Shown: piece by piece, positions 43,350-51,658 of the stretch | How the letters are laid out: each line of letters opens with the position of its first letter | How positions within the stretch are numbered: the stretch's first letter is position 1 | DNA from: Ruminococcus gauvreauii | GTDB taxonomy: Bacteria; Bacillota; Clostridia; Lachnospirales; Lachnospiraceae | DNA: 64,000 nt | Direction of reading: 5' to 3' | NCBI RefSeq assembly: GCF_025151995.1 | Contig: NZ_CP102290.1 | Coordinates: 3,844,001-3,908,000, forward strand | Notes under the pieces: model-generated | Told to the model about the DNA's origin: nothing | The model's input: the letters and a program-made list of their open reading frames with translations, nothing else | Database searches by the model: none | Position numbers and translations under genes: made by a program

Positions 43350-44489
43350 ATGGAATTCAAGTTATCCCGTGAACAGGAACTTGTTCGTAAGATGGTCCGC
43401 GAATTCACAGAGACTGAGGTTGCTCCCATCGCTGCTGAAACTGACAGAACGAGTCAGTATCCCGCAAAGACTATCGACGACCTTTTCCGCTATGGAATTA
43501 TGGGTATGATCGTACCGAAAGAGTACGGCGGAGCAGGTGCTGATGACCTGTCCGGAGCTATTGCAATTGAAGAACTTTCCAAAGCATGTGCATCTACAGG
43601 CGATATTGTGGCGACACATAACGGATTGTGCTGCGGTCCTATCATCAGCTATGGTACAGAAGAGCAGAAGAAAAAATATCTTCCGATGCTGACAAAAGAA
43701 CGTAAGGTCGGTGCTTTCTGTCTGACAGAGGCAGATGCCGGTTCCGACGCATCCAAGGGAACGACGACTGCTGTTCTCGACGGAGATCATTACATATTAA
43801 ATGGTTCTAAAATCTTTATTACAAACGGTTATGTAGCAGACATCTTCATTGTATTTGCCATGACGGATCGTTCCAAGGGAACAAAAGGCATCTCTGCATT
43901 TATCGTTGAGAAAGATTTCCCGGGATTTTTAGTAGGCAAACACGAAGTTAAGATGGGCCTTCACGGCTCACCGACATCCGAGATCATTTTCCAGGATTGT
44001 ATCGTTCCGAAGGAGAACCTGCTCGGCGTGGAAGGCAAAGGATTCGGTATCGCTATGGCTACACTGGACGGCGGACGTATCGGTATTGCCGCTCAGGCTC
44101 TCGGTATCGCAGAAGGTGCTTACAAAGAGGCTATGGATTTTGCGAAAGTTCGTGTTCAGTTTGGCAGACCGATCTCCAAATTCCAGAATTCCCAGTTTGT
44201 ATTTGCTGATATGCATGTTGGCATTGAAGCAGGCAGGCTGCTCACCTACAAGGCGGCGATCGCTAAAAGCACACAGAAACGTTTTACTCTGGAAGCTGCT
44301 ACGGCGAAACTGTTCTGCTCTGAGCTGGCTAACAAGACAGCTACAAAAGCACTTCAGATGTGTGGTGGATATGGTTACACCAACGATTATCCGCTTGAAC
44401 GTATGATGCGTGATGCCAAGATCACAGAGATCTATGAAGGAACATCTGAGATCCAGCGTGTCGTAATTTCCGGAAATATTCTGAATTAA
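43350..44489 (+). CDS. Acyl-CoA dehydrogenase, short-chain (butyryl-CoA dehydrogenase type), copy 1
   Basis: 379 residues, FAD enzyme. FAD/acyl-CoA motifs GAFCLTEADAGSDA, GSKIFITNGYVADIFIVFA, and the C-terminal MCGGYGYTNDYPLERMMRDAKITEIYEGTSEIQ with the catalytic Glu in YEGTSEI. By family it reduces crotonyl-CoA to butyryl-CoA with the electron-transferring flavoprotein encoded right after it (etfB, etfA). In clostridia such Bcd/EtfAB complexes bifurcate electrons from NADH to ferredoxin. Close relative of the second copy at 46756 but clearly distinct in sequence, apart from short identical DNA patches. Confidence 0.92.
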   Translation: MEFKLSREQELVRKMVREFTETEVAPIAAETDRTSQYPAKTIDDLFRYGIMGMIVPKEYGGAGADDLSGAIAIEELSKACASTGDIVATHNGLCCGPIISYGTEEQKKKYLPMLTKERKVGAFCLTEADAGSDASKGTTTAVLDGDHYILNGSKIFITNGYVADIFIVFAMTDRSKGTKGISAFIVEKDFPGFLVGKHEVKMGLHGSPTSEIIFQDCIVPKENLLGVEGKGFGIAMATLDGGRIGIAAQALGIAEGAYKEAMDFAKVRVQFGRPISKFQNSQFVFADMHVGIEAGRLLTYKAAIAKSTQKRFTLEAATAKLFCSELANKTATKALQMCGGYGYTNDYPLERMMRDAKITEIYEGTSEIQRVVISGNILN

Positions 44490-44505
44490 GGAGGAGATAC
44501 GAGTC

Positions 44506-45306
44506 ATGAAAATAATTGTTTGTGTAAAACAGGTACCAGATACCTCCGGCAAACTCGCAGTGAATCCAGACGGAACACTGAACCGGGCTTCCATGGAGAC
44601 AATCACAAACCCTGACGACCTGAACGCTGTTGAGGCAGCGCTGAAGTTAAAAGACGAGACAGGCTGCGAAGTGATCGCAGTGACAATGGGCCCGCCGCCG
44701 GCAGAAGGAATGCTGCGTGAGATCATGGCCCGCGGAGCAGACAGAGGAGTACTGATCTCCGCACGTGAGTTCGGCGGATCCGATACATACGCAACATCCC
44801 AGATCATCGCAGCAGCGATCGAACATATCGGTCTTGAGAAAGACGACATCGTATTCTGCGGACGCCAGGCAATCGACGGAGATACCGCACAGGTAGGCCC
44901 GCAGATCGCAGAGAAACTGAATCTGCCGCAGGTAACATACGCACAGGATATCTGTAAGGACGGGGACACACTGACCGTACAGCGTGCACTGGAAGACGGA
45001 TATATGACGATCAAAGTACAGACTCCATGTATGATCACATGCATCAAAGAGCTGAACGAGCCGCGTTACATGAGCATTGGCGGAATCTATGAAGCATATG
45101 AGAAGCCGATGGAAGTGTTTGATTACAACACACTGAAAGACAGCCCGCTCATCGATGTGAATAACATCGGGCTTGCAGGTTCTCCGACAAACATCCTGAC
45201 ATCCTTCACACCGCCGCAGAAGGGGGCAGGTCAGATGCTTGAGGGCGCAGACCAGGAAACATGTGATAAACTGGCAGGAATGCTCGCTGAGAAACATATG
45301 ATCTAA
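44506..45306 (+). CDS. etfB: Electron transfer flavoprotein subunit beta, copy 1
   Basis: 266 residues, ETF-beta. MKIIVCVKQVPDTSG start, NPDDLNAVEAAL and GRQAIDGDTAQVGPQIAEKL are family signatures; the latter contacts FAD/AMP. Pairs with EtfA (next gene, 17 nt on) and the preceding acyl-CoA dehydrogenase. In clostridial bifurcating ETFs the beta subunit holds the bifurcating FAD. Identical to the copy at 47932. Confidence 0.95.
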   Translation: MKIIVCVKQVPDTSGKLAVNPDGTLNRASMETITNPDDLNAVEAALKLKDETGCEVIAVTMGPPPAEGMLREIMARGADRGVLISAREFGGSDTYATSQIIAAAIEHIGLEKDDIVFCGRQAIDGDTAQVGPQIAEKLNLPQVTYAQDICKDGDTLTVQRALEDGYMTIKVQTPCMITCIKELNEPRYMSIGGIYEAYEKPMEVFDYNTLKDSPLIDVNNIGLAGSPTNILTSFTPPQKGAGQMLEGADQETCDKLAGMLAEKHMI

Positions 45307-45323
45307 GAGAGGAGAAAGAGGAC

Positions 45324-46460
45324 ATGCAAAATTTCGATAGTAGTAATGTATCTGCTTTTAAGGACGTATGGGTATTCTGCGAGCAGAGAGAAGGAAAACT
45401 GATGCCGACTGACTTCGAGCTTCTGTCCGAAGGACGTCGTCTGGCGGATGAACTTGGAGTAAAACTGGTAGGGCTTCTTCTTGGAGACAACGTAGAGGGC
45501 CTTGCAAAAGAGCTGGGTGGATACGGAGCGGACAAAGTGATCGTAGCAGATCATCAGCTGCTTGGGGTATACACGACAGACGGATATACAAAAGTAATCT
45601 GTGATATTATCGCAGAAGAGAAACCGGAGATTTTCCTGATCGGTGCATCGAACATCGGCCGTGACCTGGGACCGCGCTGTGCAGCACGACTCCACACGGG
45701 ACTGTGTGCAGACTGTACGCATCTGGATGTAGACGTAGCAAACTATCAGGAGTTTTTGAGAAACAATTCGGTACTGCCGGAAGACAGAATCACAAAGACG
45801 AATACAGCAAGAGTGCTGGGACAGCCTCATGATGTAGCGAAAGACCTGAAGATGACGCGTCCGGCATTCGGAGGAAACCTGATGGCGACGATCATCTGCC
45901 CGAGATTCCGTCCGTCGATGGCAACAGTAAGGCCAGGCGTGCTGAAGAAAGGTGCATTTGACGAAGCGAAGGCGAATGCAGTAGAAGTAGTAAAAGCAAA
46001 CGTAGAGCTGTCAGAAGCAGATATGCAGACAGAGGTTGTAGAGGTAGTGAAGGCAGCGAAGAAGCTGGTAGACCTGGTAGGAGCAGAGTATGTGGTATCC
46101 GTAGGCCGTGGTATTTCTTCCAACGTAGAAGAGGGAATCAAGATCGCACACGATCTGGCAGATGCACTCGGCGGCGTAGTGGGAGGATCCCGTGCGGCGA
46201 TCGACAGCGGTTGGCTGACAGCGGACCATCAGGTAGGCCAGACAGGAAAGACAGTACATCCGAAGATCTACGTGGCACTTGGAATTTCGGGAGCGATCCA
46301 GCACAAAGCGGGAATGCAGGAATCAGAGTGCATCATCGCAGTCAACAAAAATGCGTCAGCGCCGATCTTTGAGATTGCGGATTACGGAATCACGGGAGAC
46401 CTGTTCAAGGTAGCCCCGATGCTGGTGGAAGCGATCAAAGCTGCGAAAGCTGCGAAATAA
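45324..46460 (+). CDS. etfA: Electron transfer flavoprotein subunit alpha, copy 1
   Basis: 378 residues, ETF-alpha. N-terminal nucleotide-fold region and C-terminal FAD domain with VSVGRGISSNVEEG, GGSRAAIDSGWLTADHQVGQTGKTV and ALGISGAIQHKAGMQES. Shuttles electrons to the acyl-CoA dehydrogenase. Third gene of the acd1-etfB-etfA operon; a terminator follows. Identical to the copy at 48750. Confidence 0.95.
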   Translation: MQNFDSSNVSAFKDVWVFCEQREGKLMPTDFELLSEGRRLADELGVKLVGLLLGDNVEGLAKELGGYGADKVIVADHQLLGVYTTDGYTKVICDIIAEEKPEIFLIGASNIGRDLGPRCAARLHTGLCADCTHLDVDVANYQEFLRNNSVLPEDRITKTNTARVLGQPHDVAKDLKMTRPAFGGNLMATIICPRFRPSMATVRPGVLKKGAFDEAKANAVEVVKANVELSEADMQTEVVEVVKAAKKLVDLVGAEYVVSVGRGISSNVEEGIKIAHDLADALGGVVGGSRAAIDSGWLTADHQVGQTGKTVHPKIYVALGISGAIQHKAGMQESECIIAVNKNASAPIFEIADYGITGDLFKVAPMLVEAIKAAKAAK

Positions 46461-46483
46461 GATTATGAAAGAAGGCTCAGCGT

Positions 46484-46521
46484 CCAGACATAAACGGAAG
46501 GGCAGTCTGGGTCTTTTTCAT
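46484..46521 (+). terminator. Terminator after the first acd-etfBA operon
   Basis: Stem CCAGAC (46484-46489) / GTCTGG (46505-46510) followed by GTCTTTTTCATT. A smaller ACAGC-att-GCTGT hairpin with a run of six T lies 30 nt downstream and may reinforce it. Confidence 0.65.
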
Positions 46522-46614
46522 TAGGCAGGAGACGGACAGCATTGCTGTTTTTTGGTATTCTCAGGAAAATTTTCATGAAAAAGAAAAACTTCATGTGAAA
46601 TACCTACAAAAATA

Positions 46615-46643
46615 TTGATTTTTTATTAACAAACAGCTATAAT
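46615..46643 (+). promoter_or_regulatory. Promoter of the second acd-etfBA operon
   Basis: TTGATT (46615-46620), 17-nt spacer, perfect TATAAT (46638-46643). Transcript start expected near 46650. Confidence 0.7.
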
Positions 46644-46649
46644 ATTTTT

Positions 46650-46755
46650 ATGAGAAGTTTTACCCGGGGAAAGCTGGGCTGTGAACCGGAAAACTTGACG
46701 GGAAGTTATAAGGCTGAGGTGTAACCCCCAAAAAAACATAAAGTAAAAGGAGATA
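46650..46755 (+). ncRNA. Structured leader of the second acd operon, unassigned
   Basis: About 105 nt between the promoter and acd2, more G+C-rich than the AT-rich DNA around it. AAGTTTT (46655-46661) can pair with AAAACTT further on, enclosing a CCCGG...CCGG helix; a later CTTGACGGGAAG hairpin and a GAGGTGTAACCCCC segment follow. Suggests a folded leader, perhaps a cis-regulatory RNA. No known riboswitch consensus was recognised. Confidence 0.35.
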
Positions 46756-47913
46756 ATGACTGTGAACTTTCAACTAACAAAGGAACAAGAACTTGTCAGA
46801 AAAATGGTTGCAGAATTCGCTGAAAACGAAGTGAAACCTATTGCTGCAGAAATTGATGTCACAGAAAAATTCCCAATGGAAAATGTACAGAAACTTTTCC
46901 GTTATGGCGTTATGGGAATGAACATGCCTAAAGAATACGGCGGAGCAGGAGCTGACGATGTTGCCTATGCGATGGCAGTGGAAGAGCTCGCTAAGAAGTG
47001 TGCAGCAACGGCTGTAATCGTTGCAGCTCATAACTCACTTGCATGCTGGCCGATTCTGAAGTTCGGCACAGAGGAGCAGAAGAAAAAATATCTGACTCAG
47101 ATGACAAGCGGCACGATCGGTGCGTTCTGTCTGACAGAGCCGGAGGCAGGTACAGATGCGGCAGCGCAGCAGACAACAGCTGTTCTTGACGGAGATCATT
47201 ATGTACTGAACGGCAACAAAATCTTTATCACAAACGGTGGTGTTGCGGATATCTTTGTTGTATTTGCGATGACAGACCCTTCCAAGGGAACAAGAGGCAT
47301 CTCTGCATTTATCGTTGAGTCTTCTTACCCTGGATTCTCCCGCGGACAGGTGGAAGACAAGATGGGCATCCGTGCTTCTTCTACAACAGAGATTGTTTTC
47401 GAAGACTGTATCGTTCCGAAGGAGAACCTGCTCGGCGCAGAAGGAAAAGGCTACGGCGTTGCCATGGCTACACTGGACGGCGGACGTATCGGTATTGCCG
47501 CTCAGGCTCTCGGTATTGCACAGGGCGCACAGGATGAACTCGTATCCTACGTACAGCAGAGAGTTCAGTTCGGCAAACCGCTTTCTAAATTCCAGAATAC
47601 ACAGTTCCAGATTGCCGATATGGAAGCACGTATCTGTGCAGCACGCTGGCTGGTATATGACGCTGCGAGCAGAAAATATTTAAGTTCCCAGGGACAGAAA
47701 ATTTCTTATGGAAAAGAATCTGCGATGGCTAAATTATTTGCTGCAGAGACAGCTATGGCCGTCACAACGAAAGTTGTTCAGCTCCATGGTGGTTACGGAT
47801 ATATTAAAGAATACCCGGTTGAGCGTATGATGAGAGACGCTAAGATCACAGAGATCTATGAGGGAACATCAGAAGTTCAGAGAATGGTAATCGCTAAAAA
47901 CGTAATCAAATAA
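46756..47913 (+). CDS. Acyl-CoA dehydrogenase, short-chain (butyryl-CoA dehydrogenase type), copy 2
   Basis: 385 residues. Same motif set as copy 1: GAFCLTEPEAGTDA, NKIFITNGGVADIFVVFAM, LHGGYGYIKEYPVERMMRDAKITEIYEGTSEVQR with the catalytic Glu. Residues differ at many positions from copy 1, including a longer loop near 305-320 (YLSSQGQKISYGKESAM), so the two may differ in chain length or expression. Short DNA stretches, e.g. around 47464-47515, are identical to copy 1, suggesting gene conversion. Own promoter; followed by identical etfB-etfA and then the 4-hydroxybutyryl-CoA dehydratase gene, which places this copy in the 4-hydroxybutyrate-to-butyrate route. Confidence 0.92.
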   Translation: MTVNFQLTKEQELVRKMVAEFAENEVKPIAAEIDVTEKFPMENVQKLFRYGVMGMNMPKEYGGAGADDVAYAMAVEELAKKCAATAVIVAAHNSLACWPILKFGTEEQKKKYLTQMTSGTIGAFCLTEPEAGTDAAAQQTTAVLDGDHYVLNGNKIFITNGGVADIFVVFAMTDPSKGTRGISAFIVESSYPGFSRGQVEDKMGIRASSTTEIVFEDCIVPKENLLGAEGKGYGVAMATLDGGRIGIAAQALGIAQGAQDELVSYVQQRVQFGKPLSKFQNTQFQIADMEARICAARWLVYDAASRKYLSSQGQKISYGKESAMAKLFAAETAMAVTTKVVQLHGGYGYIKEYPVERMMRDAKITEIYEGTSEVQRMVIAKNVIK

Positions 47914-47931
47914 ACAGGAGGAAAGATAATC

Positions 47932-48732
47932 ATGAAAATAATTGTTTGTGTAAAACAGGTACCAGATACCTCCGGCAAACTCGCAGTGAATCCAGACGGA
48001 ACACTGAACCGGGCTTCCATGGAGACAATCACAAACCCTGACGACCTGAACGCTGTTGAGGCAGCGCTGAAGTTAAAAGACGAGACAGGCTGCGAAGTGA
48101 TCGCAGTGACAATGGGCCCGCCGCCGGCAGAAGGAATGCTGCGTGAGATCATGGCCCGCGGAGCAGACAGAGGAGTACTGATCTCCGCACGTGAGTTCGG
48201 CGGATCCGATACATACGCAACATCCCAGATCATCGCAGCAGCGATCGAACATATCGGTCTTGAGAAAGACGACATCGTATTCTGCGGACGCCAGGCAATC
48301 GACGGAGATACCGCACAGGTAGGCCCGCAGATCGCAGAGAAACTGAATCTGCCGCAGGTAACATACGCACAGGATATCTGTAAGGACGGGGACACACTGA
48401 CCGTACAGCGTGCACTGGAAGACGGATATATGACGATCAAAGTACAGACTCCATGTATGATCACATGCATCAAAGAGCTGAACGAGCCGCGTTACATGAG
48501 CATTGGCGGAATCTATGAAGCATATGAGAAGCCGATGGAAGTGTTTGATTACAACACACTGAAAGACAGCCCGCTCATCGATGTGAATAACATCGGGCTT
48601 GCAGGTTCTCCGACAAACATCCTGACATCCTTCACACCGCCGCAGAAGGGGGCAGGTCAGATGCTTGAGGGCGCAGACCAGGAAACATGTGATAAACTGG
48701 CAGGAATGCTCGCTGAGAAACATATGATCTAA
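47932..48732 (+). CDS. etfB: Electron transfer flavoprotein subunit beta, copy 2
   Basis: 266 residues, identical to the protein encoded at 44506, with the same FAD/AMP motifs. Its ribosome-binding region (AGGAGGAAAGATAATC) differs from that of copy 1, since identity begins only 2 nt before the ATG. Partner of the acd2 product upstream and etfA downstream. The identity over the whole gene at synonymous positions implies very recent duplication or ongoing gene conversion. Confidence 0.95.
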   Translation: MKIIVCVKQVPDTSGKLAVNPDGTLNRASMETITNPDDLNAVEAALKLKDETGCEVIAVTMGPPPAEGMLREIMARGADRGVLISAREFGGSDTYATSQIIAAAIEHIGLEKDDIVFCGRQAIDGDTAQVGPQIAEKLNLPQVTYAQDICKDGDTLTVQRALEDGYMTIKVQTPCMITCIKELNEPRYMSIGGIYEAYEKPMEVFDYNTLKDSPLIDVNNIGLAGSPTNILTSFTPPQKGAGQMLEGADQETCDKLAGMLAEKHMI

Positions 48733-48749
48733 GAGAGGAGAAAGAGGAC

Positions 48750-49886
48750 ATGCAAAATTTCGATAGTAGTAATGTATCTGCTTTTAAGGACGTATGGGTA
48801 TTCTGCGAGCAGAGAGAAGGAAAACTGATGCCGACTGACTTCGAGCTTCTGTCCGAAGGACGTCGTCTGGCGGATGAACTTGGAGTAAAACTGGTAGGGC
48901 TTCTTCTTGGAGACAACGTAGAGGGCCTTGCAAAAGAGCTGGGTGGATACGGAGCGGACAAAGTGATCGTAGCAGATCATCAGCTGCTTGGGGTATACAC
49001 GACAGACGGATATACAAAAGTAATCTGTGATATTATCGCAGAAGAGAAACCGGAGATTTTCCTGATCGGTGCATCGAACATCGGCCGTGACCTGGGACCG
49101 CGCTGTGCAGCACGACTCCACACGGGACTGTGTGCAGACTGTACGCATCTGGATGTAGACGTAGCAAACTATCAGGAGTTTTTGAGAAACAATTCGGTAC
49201 TGCCGGAAGACAGAATCACAAAGACGAATACAGCAAGAGTGCTGGGACAGCCTCATGATGTAGCGAAAGACCTGAAGATGACGCGTCCGGCATTCGGAGG
49301 AAACCTGATGGCGACGATCATCTGCCCGAGATTCCGTCCGTCGATGGCAACAGTAAGGCCAGGCGTGCTGAAGAAAGGTGCATTTGACGAAGCGAAGGCG
49401 AATGCAGTAGAAGTAGTAAAAGCAAACGTAGAGCTGTCAGAAGCAGATATGCAGACAGAGGTTGTAGAGGTAGTGAAGGCAGCGAAGAAGCTGGTAGACC
49501 TGGTAGGAGCAGAGTATGTGGTATCCGTAGGCCGTGGTATTTCTTCCAACGTAGAAGAGGGAATCAAGATCGCACACGATCTGGCAGATGCACTCGGCGG
49601 CGTAGTGGGAGGATCCCGTGCGGCGATCGACAGCGGTTGGCTGACAGCGGACCATCAGGTAGGCCAGACAGGAAAGACAGTACATCCGAAGATCTACGTG
49701 GCACTTGGAATTTCGGGAGCGATCCAGCACAAAGCGGGAATGCAGGAATCAGAGTGCATCATCGCAGTCAACAAAAATGCGTCAGCGCCGATCTTTGAGA
49801 TTGCGGATTACGGAATCACGGGAGACCTGTTCAAGGTAGCCCCGATGCTGGTGGAAGCGATCAAAGCTGCGAAAGCTGCGAAATAA
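48750..49886 (+). CDS. etfA: Electron transfer flavoprotein subunit alpha, copy 2
   Basis: 378 residues, identical to the protein encoded at 45324. DNA identity to copy 1 ends exactly at the stop codon; the 22-nt spacer that follows leads directly into the 4-hydroxybutyryl-CoA dehydratase gene, so this copy belongs to a longer transcript. Forms the ETF heterodimer with EtfB. Confidence 0.95.
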   Translation: MQNFDSSNVSAFKDVWVFCEQREGKLMPTDFELLSEGRRLADELGVKLVGLLLGDNVEGLAKELGGYGADKVIVADHQLLGVYTTDGYTKVICDIIAEEKPEIFLIGASNIGRDLGPRCAARLHTGLCADCTHLDVDVANYQEFLRNNSVLPEDRITKTNTARVLGQPHDVAKDLKMTRPAFGGNLMATIICPRFRPSMATVRPGVLKKGAFDEAKANAVEVVKANVELSEADMQTEVVEVVKAAKKLVDLVGAEYVVSVGRGISSNVEEGIKIAHDLADALGGVVGGSRAAIDSGWLTADHQVGQTGKTVHPKIYVALGISGAIQHKAGMQESECIIAVNKNASAPIFEIADYGITGDLFKVAPMLVEAIKAAKAAK

Positions 49887-49908
49887 TACAATTTGGAGGT
49901 AATGCCTA

Positions 49909-51360
49909 ATGATGACTCGGGAAGAATACTTTGAGAGTTTAAGAAAATTGAACCTGAAAGTATACATGTTTGGAGAATTAGTGGAAAATCCGGTTGACAA
50001 TCCCATCATCCGCCCGTCCCTGAATTCGATCGGGATGACTTATGAGCTGGCAAACCAGCCGGAGTATGAGGATTTGATGACTGCTACTTCTTCACTGAAC
50101 GGTCAGAAGGTCAACCGCTTTACTCATCTTCATCAGAGTACGGAAGATCTTGTGAAAAAAGTTAAAATGTTACGTCTGTTGGGTCAGAAGACCGGATCCT
50201 GTTTCCAGAGATGTGTTGGTATGGATGCCAACAATGCGGTTTTCTCTACTACATATGAAATTGATGAGGCTTATGGCACGAACTATCATGAGAATTTTAA
50301 GAAATTTTTAAATGATGTTCAGCTGAAGGACCTGGTTGTTGACGGGGCGATGACCGACCCGAAGGGCGACCGTTCCCTGTCACCGAGCAAACAGGCTGAC
50401 CCGGACAGTTATCTGCGCGTTGTAGAACGCCGTCCGGATGGTGTGGTTGTTCGCGGTGCGAAGGCTCATCAGACCGGTATCGTGAATTCTCACGAAGTTC
50501 TTGTAATGCCGACGATTGCAATGAAACCCGATGATAAGGACTATGCAATTTCCTTTGCAGTTCCTACGGATTCCGAAGGTATCTTCATGATTTACGGACG
50601 TCAGTCCTGTGATACCCGCAAGACGGAAGAGGGTGCGGACATTGATCTCGGCAATAAAGAGTTCGGAGGACATGAAGCGCTGGTTATCTTTGATAATGTT
50701 TTTGTTCCAAATGAACGCATCTTTATGAACGGAGAGACGGAATTTGCCGGCATGCTGGTAGAACGTTTCTCAGGATATCACCGTCAGAGTTATGGCGGAT
50801 GTAAAGTTGGTGTGGGTGATGTCCTGATCGGCGCTACGGCTCTGGCAGCAGATTACAACGGTGCGGCAAAAGCCTCCCACGTAAAAGATAAACTGATTGA
50901 GATGACACATCTCAACGAGACATTGTTCAGCTGCGGGGTTGCGTGCTCCTGTGAAGGCTGCAAGACGAAATCAGGAAACTATATCATCGACTTGCTGCTG
51001 GCAAATGTCTGCAAACAGAATATTACCAGATTCCCTTATGAGATCGTACGTCTTGCGGAAGATATCGCAGGCGGACTGATGGTTACCCTGCCGTCAGAAA
51101 AAGACTTTAATACAGCAGAACTGAAACCATATATTGAAAAATATCTGGTCGGTGTGGAAGGTGTATCTGTGGAAGACAGAATGAGGATTATGCGCCTTAT
51201 CGAAAACATTTCACTCGGAACAGCGGCTGTGGGATACCGCACGGAGTCTATGCACGGGGCAGGTTCTCCTCAGGCTCAGCGTATCATGATCTCGCGTCAG
51301 AGCAATCTGGAACAGAAGAAAGAACTGGCAAAGAATATTGCCAACATTAAAAAAGATTGA
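49909..51360 (+). CDS. abfD: 4-hydroxybutyryl-CoA dehydratase / vinylacetyl-CoA isomerase
   Basis: 483 residues. FAD and [4Fe-4S] radical enzyme that dehydrates 4-hydroxybutyryl-CoA to crotonyl-CoA. The cluster ligands known from Clostridium aminobutyricum (C99, C103, H292, C299) are matched with a one-residue offset: C98 and C102 in GSCFQRCVGMD, H291 and C298 in GYHRQSYGGCKVG. Start is ATG 49909 or the next ATG; TTGGAGGT is 8 nt upstream. Sits directly after etfA copy 2, so crotonyl-CoA produced here is reduced by the Acd/Etf complex encoded upstream. A small Cys-rich protein gene overlaps its stop codon. Confidence 0.95.
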   Translation: MMTREEYFESLRKLNLKVYMFGELVENPVDNPIIRPSLNSIGMTYELANQPEYEDLMTATSSLNGQKVNRFTHLHQSTEDLVKKVKMLRLLGQKTGSCFQRCVGMDANNAVFSTTYEIDEAYGTNYHENFKKFLNDVQLKDLVVDGAMTDPKGDRSLSPSKQADPDSYLRVVERRPDGVVVRGAKAHQTGIVNSHEVLVMPTIAMKPDDKDYAISFAVPTDSEGIFMIYGRQSCDTRKTEEGADIDLGNKEFGGHEALVIFDNVFVPNERIFMNGETEFAGMLVERFSGYHRQSYGGCKVGVGDVLIGATALAADYNGAAKASHVKDKLIEMTHLNETLFSCGVACSCEGCKTKSGNYIIDLLLANVCKQNITRFPYEIVRLAEDIAGGLMVTLPSEKDFNTAELKPYIEKYLVGVEGVSVEDRMRIMRLIENISLGTAAVGYRTESMHGAGSPQAQRIMISRQSNLEQKKELAKNIANIKKD

Positions 51361-51647
51361 CTTTAGGAATTAAATATTGCGGCGGCTGCAACCCGGTATA
51401 TGACCGGGTGGCCGCTGTAAATGAACTGAAAGAATCTTTGAAAGACCTGGAGATTTCCTTTACGTCTTACCGTGCAGAAGAAACGTATGATGCTTGTCTG
51501 CTGGTGAGGGGATGTAATCGGGATTGTGTGTCAGATAAAGAATTTTCTAATTGCAGACAGATGTGGATAGCTGTCTGCGGAGAAGATTTTTTAATAATTA
51601 AAAGTGAACTTCGCGCGTACTTTCAGGCCAGGATGCGTGGAGAGTAA
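51357..51647 (+). CDS. Small Cys-rich protein with N-terminal YCGGCNP motif
   Basis: 96 residues, starting from TTG at 51357 that overlaps the abfD stop (ATTGA), so translation is probably coupled. Begins LGIKYCGGCNPVYDR, with a CxxC pair (C8, C11) and five further Cys (47, 53, 57, 66, 74). The CGGCNP.YDR opening is one I associate with small clostridial proteins next to anaerobic CoA-pathway enzymes, but no function is assigned. Seven cysteines in 96 residues suggest a metal or Fe-S site, or a maturation/redox role for the Fe-S dehydratase encoded upstream. Crotonase follows after 11 nt. Confidence 0.78.
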   Translation: MTLGIKYCGGCNPVYDRVAAVNELKESLKDLEISFTSYRAEETYDACLLVRGCNRDCVSDKEFSNCRQMWIAVCGEDFLIIKSELRAYFQARMRGE

Positions 51648-51658
51648 GGAGTAACGAT

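Larger units (their letters stand above)
44504..46460 (+). repeat. 1957-bp duplicated etfB-etfA block, copy 1
   Basis: Apparently identical in DNA to 47930-49886 (offset 3426) including the 17-nt spacer between the two genes. Identity starts 2 nt before the etfB ATG and stops exactly at the last base of the etfA stop codon; flanks differ at once on both sides. Confidence 0.9.
47930..49886 (+). repeat. 1957-bp duplicated etfB-etfA block, copy 2
   Basis: Second copy of the block at 44504-46460, with no difference seen. The copies are in direct orientation with unique DNA (terminator, promoter, acd2) between them. Confidence 0.9.

Noticed and set aside
43968..45047. 359-codon leftward frame across acd1/etfB, with a partial twin at 47877-48473
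   Set aside because: Antisense shadow of two well-supported genes; the repeated part merely reflects the etfB duplication.
46650..46755. Assignment of the acd2 leader to a THF or TPP riboswitch
   Set aside because: None of the conserved core sequences of these classes is present; a genuine TPP element is seen only at 53690-53783.
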